NCBI RefSeq assembly: GCF_002954615.1
Contig: NZ_MSCJ01000001.1
Span: 1,922,001-1,986,000, forward strand
Reading direction: 5' to 3'
DNA length: 64,000 nucleotides
Source: Photobacterium angustum
Lineage (GTDB): Bacteria; Pseudomonadota; Gammaproteobacteria; Enterobacterales; Vibrionaceae
In this document: positions 40,085 through 48,726 of the stretch, piece by piece
How positions within the stretch are numbered: the stretch's first letter is position 1
How the letters are laid out: each line of letters opens with the position of its first letter
The notes under the pieces: generated by a model
What the model was told of the DNA's origin: nothing
The model's database searches: none
Seen by the model: only the letters and a program-made list of their open reading frames with translations
Position numbers and translations under genes: made by a program

Positions 40085-40214
40085 AATCGTTTCCGTGCTT
40101 TCACAATGCTGATAAGTATCAAGCGAGAAATAAAATGCTTACTGAATCGTAGGCAATATCATCAACTCCAGCAGATAAATATCAAAATTATCTGTCATGA
40201 ATTATTGATGCAGT

Positions 40215-40685
40215 TTATTGGTTTTCCTGTTTCTCAGCAACTAGCTCTACAGCCATAGTTTTATCAATTACTGTCAATCTATTAAAGAAAAAGAGCAATG
40301 TCATCGCCATCACCAACAACATCACTTTATGCCACCATAACGGTACAAGAAAAATAGACAGTGCAAAACTACACACTATCATGATGTTTCCACGACGTTT
40401 TACTGTAGAAGAGACCGCGCGATGCTGATACCAATTATCTAAAATCGGTCCAAAGGTAGGATGATGACGTAGCCAATGATTTAAACGTGGTGAACCTCGC
40501 ATAAAACACGCACTGGCTAGTAGTAAAAATGGGGTGGTAGGCAACAGTGGTAAAAAAATCCCTATCACGCCTAAGACAACACAGGTTGCTCCTGTAACTA
40601 CATATAAAGATGAGACAACTCTTGTTTTTAAATTAGCACTCTGTCGCATTATTGCGTTATTCCTTGTATCCATTACTACCTCCAT
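40215..40685 (-). CDS. ybaN: YbaN family (DUF454) inner membrane protein
   Basis: This is a polytopic small membrane protein of unknown function. The DUF454 signature GIFLPLLPTTPFLLLASACFMRGSPRL is split between the end of helix 1 and the loop. It is followed by NHWLRHHPTFGPILDNW and two more helices (about 100-140). The length is 156 residues from the first ATG; the N-terminal 20-25 residues are uncertain, as several in-frame ATGs exist. The apt-ybaN adjacency is the same as in E. coli. Confidence 0.88.
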   Translation of the reverse strand: MEVVMDTRNNAIMRQSANLKTRVVSSLYVVTGATCVVLGVIGIFLPLLPTTPFLLLASACFMRGSPRLNHWLRHHPTFGPILDNWYQHRAVSSTVKRRGNIMIVCSFALSIFLVPLWWHKVMLLVMAMTLLFFFNRLTVIDKTMAVELVAEKQENQ

Positions 40686-40772
40686 ATTGAAGCAAGAGAT
40701 AACGTTAGTATAGCGATGATTAAAACTTATAAATCAATAATAACTAACAAGGAAAATAAGTCACAAAATTGA

Positions 40773-40889
40773 CTAGTTTAATAAAATCCCTAGTGAAGTC
40801 AGTATTGCTGGCAAGGTAAGTAAAGCAAGTACTAACAACAAAACAAAGACATATTTAGCACTATACGGGTCTTTAAATTCACGACCCAT
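40773..40889 (-). CDS. 38-residue single-helix membrane peptide, unknown
   Basis: This short gene starts with ATG at 40889, preceded by AAGGA seven bases upstream, and ends with TAG at 40775. The N-terminus MGREFKDPYSAKY is hydrophilic; residues 14-37 form one long hydrophobic helix rich in Leu (VFVLLLVLALLTLPAIL), ending in LLN. The pattern (short charged head plus single helix) is typical of small inner membrane subunits or regulators such as CydX or CcoQ, but I recognise no homology. It stands alone between ybaN and a DksA-like gene. Confidence 0.65.
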   Translation of the reverse strand: MGREFKDPYSAKYVFVLLLVLALLTLPAILTSLGILLN

Positions 40890-41208
40890 CTCTAAATCCT
40901 TATATAAGATAATTGACAGTGCTATGACGGAGCCAAAAAAATTGTTGTTTTTTCTTTATACTTGTTAAGAAATTACTCTATCTGATAATTTTTTTAGTAA
41001 AAACCGAAAGAAAATAAGGTTATTGATATAAATTCACACAAAGACTTGATTCAAATCACAACTCAACAATGAATATCGCCTAAACTAAAAATGAACTCGG
41101 GGTATTCGCTAATATTTGAAATTTGTCGCTGCTCTCTTGTTTCATATCAATCCCCATAATTAATGACAGTGATGTTTAATTTTCTCTATTGAATCAATCA
41201 TTACGGCA
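40890..41208. other. Divergent AT-rich spacer upstream of the 38-codon gene and the DksA-like gene
   Basis: This 319-base spacer lies between two divergent genes. The one element I can support is the FNR-like box at 41046-41059. A weaker variant, TTGAT-ATAA-ATTCA, lies at about 41023-41036. No other structure is clear. Confidence 0.45.
41046..41059. promoter_or_regulatory. FNR-like binding site
   Basis: TTGAT-TCAA-ATCAC matches the FNR consensus TTGAT-N4-ATCAA in nine of ten positions. It lies about 150-160 bases from both divergent start codons, so it could act on either gene. No matching -10 element was fixed. Confidence 0.45.
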
Positions 41209-41565
41209 ATGGTAGACATGAATTATCAACAATTTCAGAGCCCGCTAAATACAGAATTTTTAACCCTAGCGGAAGAATTAAAAAATAAAATACAGCTCAA
41301 TAGCCTAGTTACTGATCCTGCAAAGATTAATGATGCAGAACTTAACGACCTGATTGCGATGGCGAAAGCATCATTCATTCCTGCTCTTTTTGATACTGCA
41401 ATTCGTCTTGAAAAAGTAGATGCCGCAGTCTGTTCATTTAAACTCGGTATGTATGGTTTATGTACTGATTGTGAAGAAGAAATTGAATACAGTGATTTAG
41501 AACAAGATCCAGCACAACCTCGCTGTAAAGCATGCCGTGAACATAGCCGTTATCACCACGACTGA
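41209..41565 (+). CDS. DksA/TraR-type C4 zinc-finger protein
   Basis: The 118-residue protein ends in a C-x2-C-x17-C-x2-C zinc finger (CTDC ... CKAC), the DksA/TraR pattern, preceded by a helical stretch (LEKVDAAVCSFKLGMYGLCTDC). The N-terminal half is shorter than the DksA coiled coil (E. coli DksA is 151 residues), so it may be a DksA paralogue that enters the RNA polymerase secondary channel or a regulator with lost function. The start could also be the ATG at 41218; neither has a strong Shine-Dalgarno. Confidence 0.85.
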   Translation: MVDMNYQQFQSPLNTEFLTLAEELKNKIQLNSLVTDPAKINDAELNDLIAMAKASFIPALFDTAIRLEKVDAAVCSFKLGMYGLCTDCEEEIEYSDLEQDPAQPRCKACREHSRYHHD

Positions 41566-41591
41566 TCTTCATTAATAAATGACATATATAG

Positions 41592-41619
41592 AAAAAGGCA
41601 GCGATAGTCGCTGCCTTTT
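41592..41619 (+). terminator. Rho-independent terminator after DksA-like gene
   Basis: The stem AAGGCAGCGA/TCGCTGCCTT with a TAG loop and T-rich tail lies 27 bases after the stop; it may also serve the convergent gene. Confidence 0.88.
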
Positions 41620-41643
41620 GCTTTTTATAATGTAGCGCAAGTC

Positions 41644-42282
41644 TTAATTAAAATCGTGCTCTGCCATCCAAATTTTAAACGCTTTTTTATCGTCTTTAGA
41701 TGCCTTGCTATACCATAACTTTAATTGCGTTAACGCATCACCCGTTATCTGAACTTTTCCTGTTTTATCATCAACTTCTACCACTGTTTTTTGTAAATCG
41801 ACAGGGTTACCGTTTTCAATAATGATGCCGTTGTTTTTATTATATTCAGCCACAAGTGCAGGCATGTCACTATACGCTCCAAAACCTTCACCGATCAGTT
41901 CAACAGTATCTAACGATAGTTTCTCACCACCCTCAGTCTCTAATAACCATTTTGGATCACGGTCAAAATATGCTTTTGCTTGTGATTCTGTTGTTAAACG
42001 CGGCAAAGTAATTTCAACATTTTGTTCACCCATATTAATATCGAATAAATAAGGGCGTGTTGTATAAATCACTTTTTTAGAACCACGTTTTACTTCGCCA
42101 TCAAACCGAACAACCACTTGATGTTTACCAGCAGAAAGTTCAACACTATCTGCTTTTTTAAAGCGTTCTGCTTTCACTGCTTTTCCATCAACCACCAACA
42201 AGTCAATTTTATTGCCAACAGATAAGGTTGCAGCATTCACCACACCAGAAAATAATGCGACTAACAATAAGATTTTTTTCAT
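41644..42282 (-). CDS. DUF2057 (YccT/CsgI-like) exported protein
   Basis: The 212-residue protein has an N-terminal signal peptide ([13 protein letters not shown], cleavage before ATLSVG) and is probably periplasmic. The DUF2057 pattern is seen in [28 protein letters not shown] and later [12 protein letters not shown]. coli YccT (CsgI) of this family inhibits curli assembly; whether that holds here is unknown. It lies 130 bases downstream of the porin on the same strand but after the porin terminator. Confidence 0.85.
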   Translation of the reverse strand: MKKILLLVALFSGVVNAATLSVGNKIDLLVVDGKAVKAERFKKADSVELSAGKHQVVVRFDGEVKRGSKKVIYTTRPYLFDINMGEQNVEITLPRLTTESQAKAYFDRDPKWLLETEGGEKLSLDTVELIGEGFGAYSDMPALVAEYNKNNGIIIENGNPVDLQKTVVEVDDKTGKVQITGDALTQLKLWYSKASKDDKKAFKIWMAEHDFN

Positions 42283-42366
42283 TTTATATCCCTTATATAC
42301 AGCGTTGGATCATTAAACTCTTTCTATAGCAATTTATATCAACAGCTATAGAAAAAACGTAATAAT

Positions 42367-42391
42367 AAAAAAGCCGCCAAAATGGCGGCTT
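42367..42391 (-). terminator. Rho-independent terminator after the porin gene
   Basis: The stem AAGCCGCCA/TGGCGGCTT with an AAA loop and a minus-strand T run lies 20 bases past the porin stop. Confidence 0.9.
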
Positions 42392-42411
42392 ATTAGCAGT
42401 AAACTCTATAA

Positions 42412-43389
42412 TTAGAATTTAACTTCTAGACCTGCAACGTAACCGAAGTCAGCACTACGGTCAGCAAATTTAGCGTCTGTATCACCGATTTCTGCGTATA
42501 CTTTAACGTTACTGTGAAGCTGTTGCGTTACGTTAGCGTAAACTGCGTAGTTGTCACCAGACTCATCACGGCGATCGTAGTTGTTGTAACCAATCGCAAA
42601 TGTTGTCTTATCGATTGTGTAATCAGCTGCAACTTGGTATACGTTTGCACGTAATTTGTCTGCACCAAATGAGTTTTTGTACTCAACTTGACCGAAAGAA
42701 GCAGCAAGGCCAACAGCACCGAAGCCGTACTCAGCTTCTACGTTGTAACCTTCAACATCAACAACACCGCTGAAGAAAGAAGTTCCTGCTACATTGTCAC
42801 CTGTGTAGTAGTAAACACGAGCATCAAGGCCCGCTACGCGGTAACCAATACGTGCATCTGTAATTGATGTATCACGATCTTGGAACTCATTACCGTCTTT
42901 ATCAACAATAACGCCGCTATCTTTAATGTCATGAGATGCACCAAAGTAGAATGTACCGTTATCGTATACGTATTTAACTACTTCGTTACCGTTCGTTTGA
43001 ACGAAATTGATGCTTTCAGAACCTAACTCGTAATCTTTACCAACACCTGAGTCATCAGAAATCATGTATTGACGACCAAATGTTAGTGTACCGAAATCAC
43101 CACCAAAACCAGCCCATAGCTCATCGTTACGAACGTCACCACCTTCGTATTCAAAAGCCGTACCTGCAACTGCGTTTAGTTGATCAGAGATAGCAACTGT
43201 AGTGTTAATTGCTAGATCTGCATCATCGATACGTAGTTCAGCATCGTTTGATGGTTTGTAATCTTCACGGTACTGAACTTCAGCTGCACCAGATAGGTCA
43301 ACTTTAACACCGTTTGCGTCATATAGGTTGATGCCTGCATTTGCAGAACCAGCTGTTAGTACAGCAAGAGCTAAAAGAGTTTTTTTCAT
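42412..43389 (-). CDS. Outer membrane general porin (OmpL/OmpH/OmpU-like)
   Basis: The 325-residue outer membrane beta-barrel has a signal peptide ending in GSANA, mature start GINLYDANGVKVDL, many alternating amphipathic strands, LWAGFGGDFGTLTFGRQY at the constriction-loop region, and a C-terminal phenylalanine (GLEVKF) needed for barrel assembly. It resembles the Photobacterium/Vibrio porins controlled by ToxR. The strong codon bias (GTT, CTA, GAA choices) suggests high expression. A long AT-rich upstream region may carry regulators. Confidence 0.92.
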   Translation of the reverse strand: MKKTLLALAVLTAGSANAGINLYDANGVKVDLSGAAEVQYREDYKPSNDAELRIDDADLAINTTVAISDQLNAVAGTAFEYEGGDVRNDELWAGFGGDFGTLTFGRQYMISDDSGVGKDYELGSESINFVQTNGNEVVKYVYDNGTFYFGASHDIKDSGVIVDKDGNEFQDRDTSITDARIGYRVAGLDARVYYYTGDNVAGTSFFSGVVDVEGYNVEAEYGFGAVGLAASFGQVEYKNSFGADKLRANVYQVAADYTIDKTTFAIGYNNYDRRDESGDNYAVYANVTQQLHSNVKVYAEIGDTDAKFADRSADFGYVAGLEVKF

Positions 43390-44083
43390 GATAAGTCCAC
43401 TGCCTTTCTTTATCTTATTAATGGAGAACCATTCCCGGCACTCCTGTTTATATTCTCCTTGTTACACAACAGTTCTGAAAAATAAAAAACTAAAATAACA
43501 AGGAGTTGGTGTTCGTGGTTCGCATCCTGACAGAAGTTCAATATTTTTGTCAAATCTCATAAAAAAAATATAAAAAAACATAAAACGATTTTAATTTTCA
43601 ATTAGTTACAGTTACAAAACGCAAATAACAAACACTCTCAAAAGGCATTTTTTCTTTTATTTAAACCATTAAAAAGTGTAAATAAACAGAATAAAAAACT
43701 AAAAAACCAACACTGAAATAGACATTCAAGCCATTTAAACTTTAAAAAACATTATGGATGGACGATCGTTGTCAGTCGTCATTTCTGGTATTTAATATTG
43801 CAGATATCTATTCGTAATCGTGATCCAAAGCACAATACAACTATTATTTGTTTCCGTTTATCACTCCAATCACCCAAATAAATTCCCAACAATCACCTTT
43901 CCTGTAATTTCACATTCAATACTTTATGAGGTGTTTATCTTTATTTCTGAAACGCCAGTGCTAATACATATAAAACCTCCACGCAGTTCAACGCCCTGAA
44001 TTTCATCTCACTCCACGTTATTCACTTTGAACACCGATACTTCATGCTACAATGCCATCCCCTGCCATTATGAAATTTCAGCC
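43390..44083. other. Long AT-rich divergent spacer, porin and dinG upstream region
   Basis: About 690 bases lie between the porin and dinG starts. Near the porin is its leader with a Shine-Dalgarno-like AAAGGCAG and a GGAG/CTCC hairpin around 43423-43445. TTGACA on the minus strand at about 43550 is a -35 candidate without a clear -10. The middle (43560-43740) is A/T runs. I could not place ToxR or LexA sites reliably. A small open frame after AAGGAG near 43500 is not called. Confidence 0.4.
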
Positions 44084-46162
44084 ATGTTACACAGCCAAGT
44101 AAAAACCGATATCAAGCAGTGCTATGAGAATTTAGGAAAACAGCTAGATAACTTTATTCCGCGTCGCGCACAAAACTATTTGGTGTCAGAAATAGCAAAA
44201 ACGCTGGCTGGGGAATACCACAAAAAAAATCGAATGTTAGTGGCTGAGGCTGGTACAGGGATCGGTAAATCTTTAGCCTATTTACTCGGTGGGATCCCTT
44301 TCGCGTTATTCAATAATAAAAAGCTATTGATCTCGACTGCGACCGTTGCGCTGCAAGAACAGCTAATCAACAAAGATCTCCCGTTGTTTAATCAAATTTT
44401 TCCGAAAGAATTCAGTTTTATTCTCGCCAAAGGCCGTCAACGCTATTGCTGTAACCATAAGTTAGAAGCGTGCTGTTCACCTGATGGTGATCCTCAACTC
44501 GCTATGTGGGAAGAAAAACCTAAAAAATCTGATCTCGATCTGCTAAAGCGAATGCTAAAGGCTACCGAGCAAAAGAAATGGGATGGCGACAGAGACAGTT
44601 GGCCGACAACGATTCCCGATCGTGTTTGGATGCAAATCATGGCGGATAAACATAGCTGTCATGCTGGTATGCCTAAACATCGTACATGCCCTTTTGCTAA
44701 AGCACGTGAGCACTTAGATAAAGCGGATGTTATTGTGGCTAACCATGCTTTGTTAATGGCTGATATTGAGTTAGGTGGTGGTGTTATCTTGCCTGAGCCT
44801 GAGCAAACTATTTATGTGATTGATGAGGCCCACCATCTTCCACAAGTCGCACGTGACTTCTCATCTGCCGCTGCGAGTTTGAAAGGTGCAGCAAGTTGGC
44901 TAGAAAAACTCAATCAAAATGTTAGTAAATACGCAGAGCTCGCTGACTATCAAAAAGCCAATCGCTTTCAAAATGCAATACAGGATAATATCCAGCACTT
45001 AATTCCAACATTAAGTCAAATTGCCAATAATATTGATCCCGCTATTTTTAACAAAGATGGCGTGTATCGTTTTGAACATGGTGAATTACCACAATGGTTA
45101 GAAGAAGAAGCCAAAGGCTGTAAAGAAGCCAGTAAAAAAGTCATGCAATCATTGGGGAAGATCCAAGATTTAATCTCCGAGCGTACGAAAGAAAACGAAA
45201 TTATTCCTCGATTAGGTGAGCAAGCACTTACTGAAGTCGGTTTTTATCTTCAGCGCGTGGAAAACCTTGAAAAAGTCTGGACACTGATGGCGCAACCAAA
45301 CAATAAAAAAGGTGCTCCGTTAGCTCGTTGGATAGAAAAAAGTCCTGAACGAGAAAATGACTACATTATTGAAGTGTCACCACTTGAAGTCGGTTATCGT
45401 TTAGATCAGCTGCTTTGGAGTCGCGCTGCAGGATCTATTTTAGTTTCAGCAACCTTGCGTGCTTTAAACCAATTTAACTTTTTCTGCCGTCAAGCTGGTG
45501 TTTCTGAATCTGATGGAACACGCTTTTTAGCACTGGCATCTCCATTTGATTATCAAAATAATGCGCGCTTAGTGATCCCCTCTTTAAAAATGGAGCCACA
45601 GGCTGAAGCGTTTACTGATTTATTGATTGAAATATTACCCGAATACCTTGAAGGTGAAACCGCAAGTTTAGTGTTGTTCTCTTCTTACTGGCAAATGAAT
45701 AAAGTCGCCGATGCACTACGTCCGCTAGCGAAAAAAAATAAGTGGGAATTATTGGTACAAGGCGAAGAGTCGCGTAATGAAACCCTAAAAAAACATAAAG
45801 AAAACTGTAAGAACGGTAAAGCTAGCATCTTATTTGGTACTGGAAGTTTTTCTGAAGGTCTTGATTTACCAGGTGATTTACTTACAAATTTAATTATTAC
45901 CAAGATTCCGTTTGCAGTACCTACATCACCAGTAGAAGAAGCCCACGCTGAATATATTGAAAGTAGAGGCGGAAATCCCTTCTTGCAAATTTCAGTACCA
46001 GAAGCCAGTAAAAAGCTTATTCAATCCGTCGGTCGCTTACTGCGAAAAGAGCAGGACTCTGGTAGAGTAGTGATACTTGACCGTCGAATTATTACCCGTC
46101 GATACGGAAAATCATTATTAGACTCTCTGCCTCCTTTTAAACGGGTTATTGAATATAACTAA
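44084..46162 (+). CDS. dinG: ATP-dependent DNA helicase DinG
   Basis: DinG is a 5'-3' Fe-S helicase of the XPD family that resolves R-loops and G-quadruplexes. The start MLHSQVKTDIKQCYENL (44084) aligns with E. coli DinG. The product is 692 residues. Visible are Walker A in AEAGTGIGKSLAYLL, motif Ia STATVALQEQ, a cysteine cluster between about 115 and 210 (RYCCNH, CCSPDG, CHAGMPKHRTCPF) for the [4Fe-4S] cluster, DEAHHLP (Walker B), SATLRALNQF, and motif VI QSVGRLLRKEQDSG. No LexA box was found upstream. Confidence 0.95.
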   Translation: MLHSQVKTDIKQCYENLGKQLDNFIPRRAQNYLVSEIAKTLAGEYHKKNRMLVAEAGTGIGKSLAYLLGGIPFALFNNKKLLISTATVALQEQLINKDLPLFNQIFPKEFSFILAKGRQRYCCNHKLEACCSPDGDPQLAMWEEKPKKSDLDLLKRMLKATEQKKWDGDRDSWPTTIPDRVWMQIMADKHSCHAGMPKHRTCPFAKAREHLDKADVIVANHALLMADIELGGGVILPEPEQTIYVIDEAHHLPQVARDFSSAAASLKGAASWLEKLNQNVSKYAELADYQKANRFQNAIQDNIQHLIPTLSQIANNIDPAIFNKDGVYRFEHGELPQWLEEEAKGCKEASKKVMQSLGKIQDLISERTKENEIIPRLGEQALTEVGFYLQRVENLEKVWTLMAQPNNKKGAPLARWIEKSPERENDYIIEVSPLEVGYRLDQLLWSRAAGSILVSATLRALNQFNFFCRQAGVSESDGTRFLALASPFDYQNNARLVIPSLKMEPQAEAFTDLLIEILPEYLEGETASLVLFSSYWQMNKVADALRPLAKKNKWELLVQGEESRNETLKKHKENCKNGKASILFGTGSFSEGLDLPGDLLTNLIITKIPFAVPTSPVEEAHAEYIESRGGNPFLQISVPEASKKLIQSVGRLLRKEQDSGRVVILDRRIITRRYGKSLLDSLPPFKRVIEYN

Positions 46163-46182
46163 ATGAATAAAAAGAATAATAA

Positions 46183-46956
46183 ATGATTGAGATGATAGAA
46201 CCGAGTACCTTACTGATACTCGGTATTATTGCCCTCGCCGCAGGCTTTATTGATGCGGTTGCAGGCGGTGGCGGAATGCTCACCGTCCCTGCTTTGCTAT
46301 CACTAGGATTACCGCCGCATATTGCTTTAGGGACCAATAAACTCGCAGCAAGTTTTGCCTCTGCAACTGCTGCTTGGACTTATTATAAAAAGAATCTATT
46401 CTCACCACGCTTTTGGCTTGCTTCCTTTATCGCTACATTTATAGGTGCAATAACAGGGACCTTAATTGTTAATCTAATTAGTAGTGAATGGCTAGAAAAA
46501 GGCTTACCTCTGCTTATTTTTGCAGTGGCTATTTATACTATTTGGCATCCCCAGCCAAAACATGAACAATACGTATTACCACCAGTCACCCCTATACTAA
46601 AACTAAAGCAATGGCTTCAAGGAACAAGTATCGGTTTCTATGACGGTATTGCAGGCCCAGGTACTGGCGCTTTTTGGACAGTTTCTAGCATGATTTTATA
46701 TCGTTTAGATATGCTACGTGCATGTGGCCTTGCAAAAGCGATGAATTTCACCAGTAACATTACTTCATTAGTTACTTTCATTATTTTAGGGCAAGTCAAT
46801 TTTGCACTAGGTTTAACGATGGGGATATGTTTAATGCTAGGTGCTTACATTGGTGCTCATTCTGCTATACGCTTTGGCGCAAAGTTTATTCGACCTGTTT
46901 TTGTAACTGTTGTTTTAATTTTAGCGATTAAATTAGCTTGGCAAGCTTGGTTTTAA
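46183..46956 (+). CDS. TauE/SafE (TSUP) family membrane transporter, YfcA-like
   Basis: The 257-residue protein has about eight hydrophobic helices and the TSUP features GFIDAVAGGGGMLTVPALLSLG near the start (split by family consensus GxxxxxxGGGG) and GFYDGIAGPGTGAFW in the second half, an internal duplication. Related proteins move sulfite, sulfoacetate or other organic anions; the substrate here is unknown. It starts 20 bases after dinG and 26 bases before priC, so these are likely one transcript. Confidence 0.92.
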   Translation: MIEMIEPSTLLILGIIALAAGFIDAVAGGGGMLTVPALLSLGLPPHIALGTNKLAASFASATAAWTYYKKNLFSPRFWLASFIATFIGAITGTLIVNLISSEWLEKGLPLLIFAVAIYTIWHPQPKHEQYVLPPVTPILKLKQWLQGTSIGFYDGIAGPGTGAFWTVSSMILYRLDMLRACGLAKAMNFTSNITSLVTFIILGQVNFALGLTMGICLMLGAYIGAHSAIRFGAKFIRPVFVTVVLILAIKLAWQAWF

Positions 46957-46982
46957 CTTAGCTTGTAATACAAGGTTTCTCT

Positions 46983-47534
46983 ATGATTGACTTATCTCGT
47001 CTTATTTCACTGATTGAACAATTAAAGCAACAAGCGGCTGAAGTTGACCGTAAACGTGGTGAATCCTTTAAGCCTCTGTTTGACGAAACGCTGTTTAAAA
47101 CACGTAGCAAATTGCTTACTCCTTGTGTTAATGAAGTCCATAATGAGCTCCAATTATTACAAAAAGAACAACAAGCAGGACGCTTATTACCCGCAAGAAC
47201 ACAACACCTCTGTGAAAAAATTGTAAGCCAAATTCAAGCTATCCAGCGTGAATTAGCCACACTAAACATTCGTAAAAAAGAGCCGAAAAACCAAGCTGTC
47301 TGGCACAGACCAATTAATGAAATATATCAAGACCTTAATCAACATAAAGATTGGGAACGTCGCTTAAAAGCTATGCTTCGTGATAAAGAATTATTAATTA
47401 GCCGTTGTGCTTCACAATTTGAGCAACAACAGCTTCAAAAAGAAATTCTTGCGCTTGAAGGTAGGATAAGTCGCTGCCAAGCAGCCTTGATCAAAATCGA
47501 AACCGACATCAGTAACAGAGAGAGAAAAGGCTAA
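46983..47534 (+). CDS. priC: Primosomal replication protein PriC
   Basis: PriC reloads DnaB at stalled forks. The 183-residue, mostly helical, basic protein (E. coli 175) matches the family with FDETLFKTRS, LLPARTQHLCEKIVSQIQAIQREL and HQDWERRL-like NQHKDWERRLKAML. It is followed after 2 bases by the deacetylase-family gene. In E. coli priC is next to rsmS (ybaM), which here lies just beyond that gene. Confidence 0.93.
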   Translation: MIDLSRLISLIEQLKQQAAEVDRKRGESFKPLFDETLFKTRSKLLTPCVNEVHNELQLLQKEQQAGRLLPARTQHLCEKIVSQIQAIQRELATLNIRKKEPKNQAVWHRPINEIYQDLNQHKDWERRLKAMLRDKELLISRCASQFEQQQLQKEILALEGRISRCQAALIKIETDISNRERKG

Positions 47535-47536
47535 CA

Positions 47537-48445
47537 ATGCTTCCTCTGATTTATCATTCTCAATACTCGGCTCTAACCTTGCCAGAAAAGCATCGTTACC
47601 CGATTAATAAATACCGACTGCTGTTTGAGGCTATTTTTCACTCAGAATTAAGTAACAAGGTAAGTATTCACCAACCCAATAGGGCTGATATTGCCAAAAT
47701 TAAGGCGATTCATGATAGTGAATATGTTGATGACTTACTCTTTAATCGATTGCCAGCAGCAAAAATGCGCCGTATCGGATTCCCTTGGAGTGATGAATTA
47801 ATCAATCGAACCCTACTCTCAACAGGCGGAACTCAATTAACTGTTGATTTAGCACTTGAGCACGGTATCGCGATTCATTTAAGTGGTGGTTATCATCACG
47901 CCCATCATGACTTTGGTAGTGGTTTTTGTCTATTTAATGACTTAGCCATCGCAGCTAAACATGCTTTATCTTATTCTCATATCGACAAGGTCATGATTAT
48001 TGATTGTGATGTACATCATGGTGATGGCACTGCAACACTATTTGCCGATAATCCCAACATCATTACCTTCTCAGTGCACTGTGATAAAAACTTCCCTGCT
48101 CGTAAGCCTGATTCAGATGTAGACCTTGCTTTAGAAAGAAACACTTCAACAGATGATTACCTCACGGCATTGCAAGGTGTTCTTCCTCTTTTACTGGCTC
48201 AGCACCAACCTGACTTGGTGATATACGATGCAGGCGTTGACATCCACCAGCATGATGAACTGGGATATTTTAATATATCTAAACAAGGTTTATACCAACG
48301 AGATCATTATATTTTAACCCAATCTAAATCGCAGGATATTCCAGTAGCCGCAGTCATCGGTGGTGGATATAGAACAAGTCATCAAGATTTAGTCGATCTT
48401 CACTTACAACTGATTCATGCAGCATTATTCGTACACAACAAATAG
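47537..48445 (+). CDS. Histone deacetylase-family (AcuC/acetylpolyamine amidohydrolase-like) enzyme
   Basis: The 302-residue zinc hydrolase of the arginase/deacetylase fold has YHHAHHDFGSGFCLFND with the paired catalytic histidines, DCDVHHGDGTA with the metal Asp and His, and DAGVDIHQHDELG with the second metal Asp. Family members deacetylate lysines, polyamines or acetyl-CoA synthetase; the substrate here is not known. The ATG lies 2 bases after the priC stop and the gene is 15 bases before rsmS, so it is inserted in the priC-rsmS operon. Confidence 0.93.
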   Translation: MLPLIYHSQYSALTLPEKHRYPINKYRLLFEAIFHSELSNKVSIHQPNRADIAKIKAIHDSEYVDDLLFNRLPAAKMRRIGFPWSDELINRTLLSTGGTQLTVDLALEHGIAIHLSGGYHHAHHDFGSGFCLFNDLAIAAKHALSYSHIDKVMIIDCDVHHGDGTATLFADNPNIITFSVHCDKNFPARKPDSDVDLALERNTSTDDYLTALQGVLPLLLAQHQPDLVIYDAGVDIHQHDELGYFNISKQGLYQRDHYILTQSKSQDIPVAAVIGGGYRTSHQDLVDLHLQLIHAALFVHNK

Positions 48446-48460
48446 CGATAAAGAGAAATT

Positions 48461-48622
48461 ATGTCTGATAACCAACAAACAACAAATACATTAGAGAATG
48501 CACCAGAAGAAATAAAACTCGCGGTAGATTTGATCTATTTATTAGAGAGTAATGACATTGCCCCAGAGATCGTACTTTCAGCTTTAGAAATTGTTCGTAA
48601 AGACTTTGAAAACAAAGCATAG
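48461..48622 (+). CDS. rsmS: RsmS (YbaM, DUF2496) small regulatory protein
   Basis: The 53-residue protein equals E. coli YbaM in length and shares [19 protein letters not shown] and the C-terminal [13 protein letters not shown]. RsmS is reported in Pectobacterium as a pleiotropic regulator acting on secondary metabolism through the Rsm system; the mechanism is unclear. It follows the deacetylase gene by 15 bases with AAGAGA before the ATG. Confidence 0.92.
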   Translation: MSDNQQTTNTLENAPEEIKLAVDLIYLLESNDIAPEIVLSALEIVRKDFENKA

Positions 48623-48661
48623 AAGTCATTTTTTTAATGAATTTGCTCACTTCCCACCAAA

Positions 48662-48700
48662 GATAAAAGATACAACTTATCACCATTAGTATCTTTTATC
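48662..48700. repeat. Perfect 12-bp inverted repeat after rsmS
   Basis: GATAAAAGATAC at 48662-48673 and GTATCTTTTATC at 48689-48700 are exact reverse complements around 15 bases. It may be a terminator hairpin for the priC-rsmS transcript (T-rich second arm, no tail) or part of the control region of the EAL gene. Confidence 0.65.
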
Positions 48701-48726
48701 GACTTAACCAAATATTTAAAATGGTA

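Noticed and set aside
43500..43562. Very short frame after AAGGAG upstream of dinG (starts TTG GTG)
   Set aside because: The ribosome-binding match is good but the frame is only about 18 codons and lies in the probable porin promoter on the other strand; chance is likely.
44027..44083. Longer N-terminus of DinG from a TTG at 44027
   Set aside because: The extra residues have no family similarity; the ATG at 44084 aligns with E. coli DinG.
43800..44083. LexA box upstream of dinG
   Set aside because: dinG is SOS-controlled in E. coli, so I looked for CTGT-N8-ACAG; only poor matches with wrong spacing were seen.
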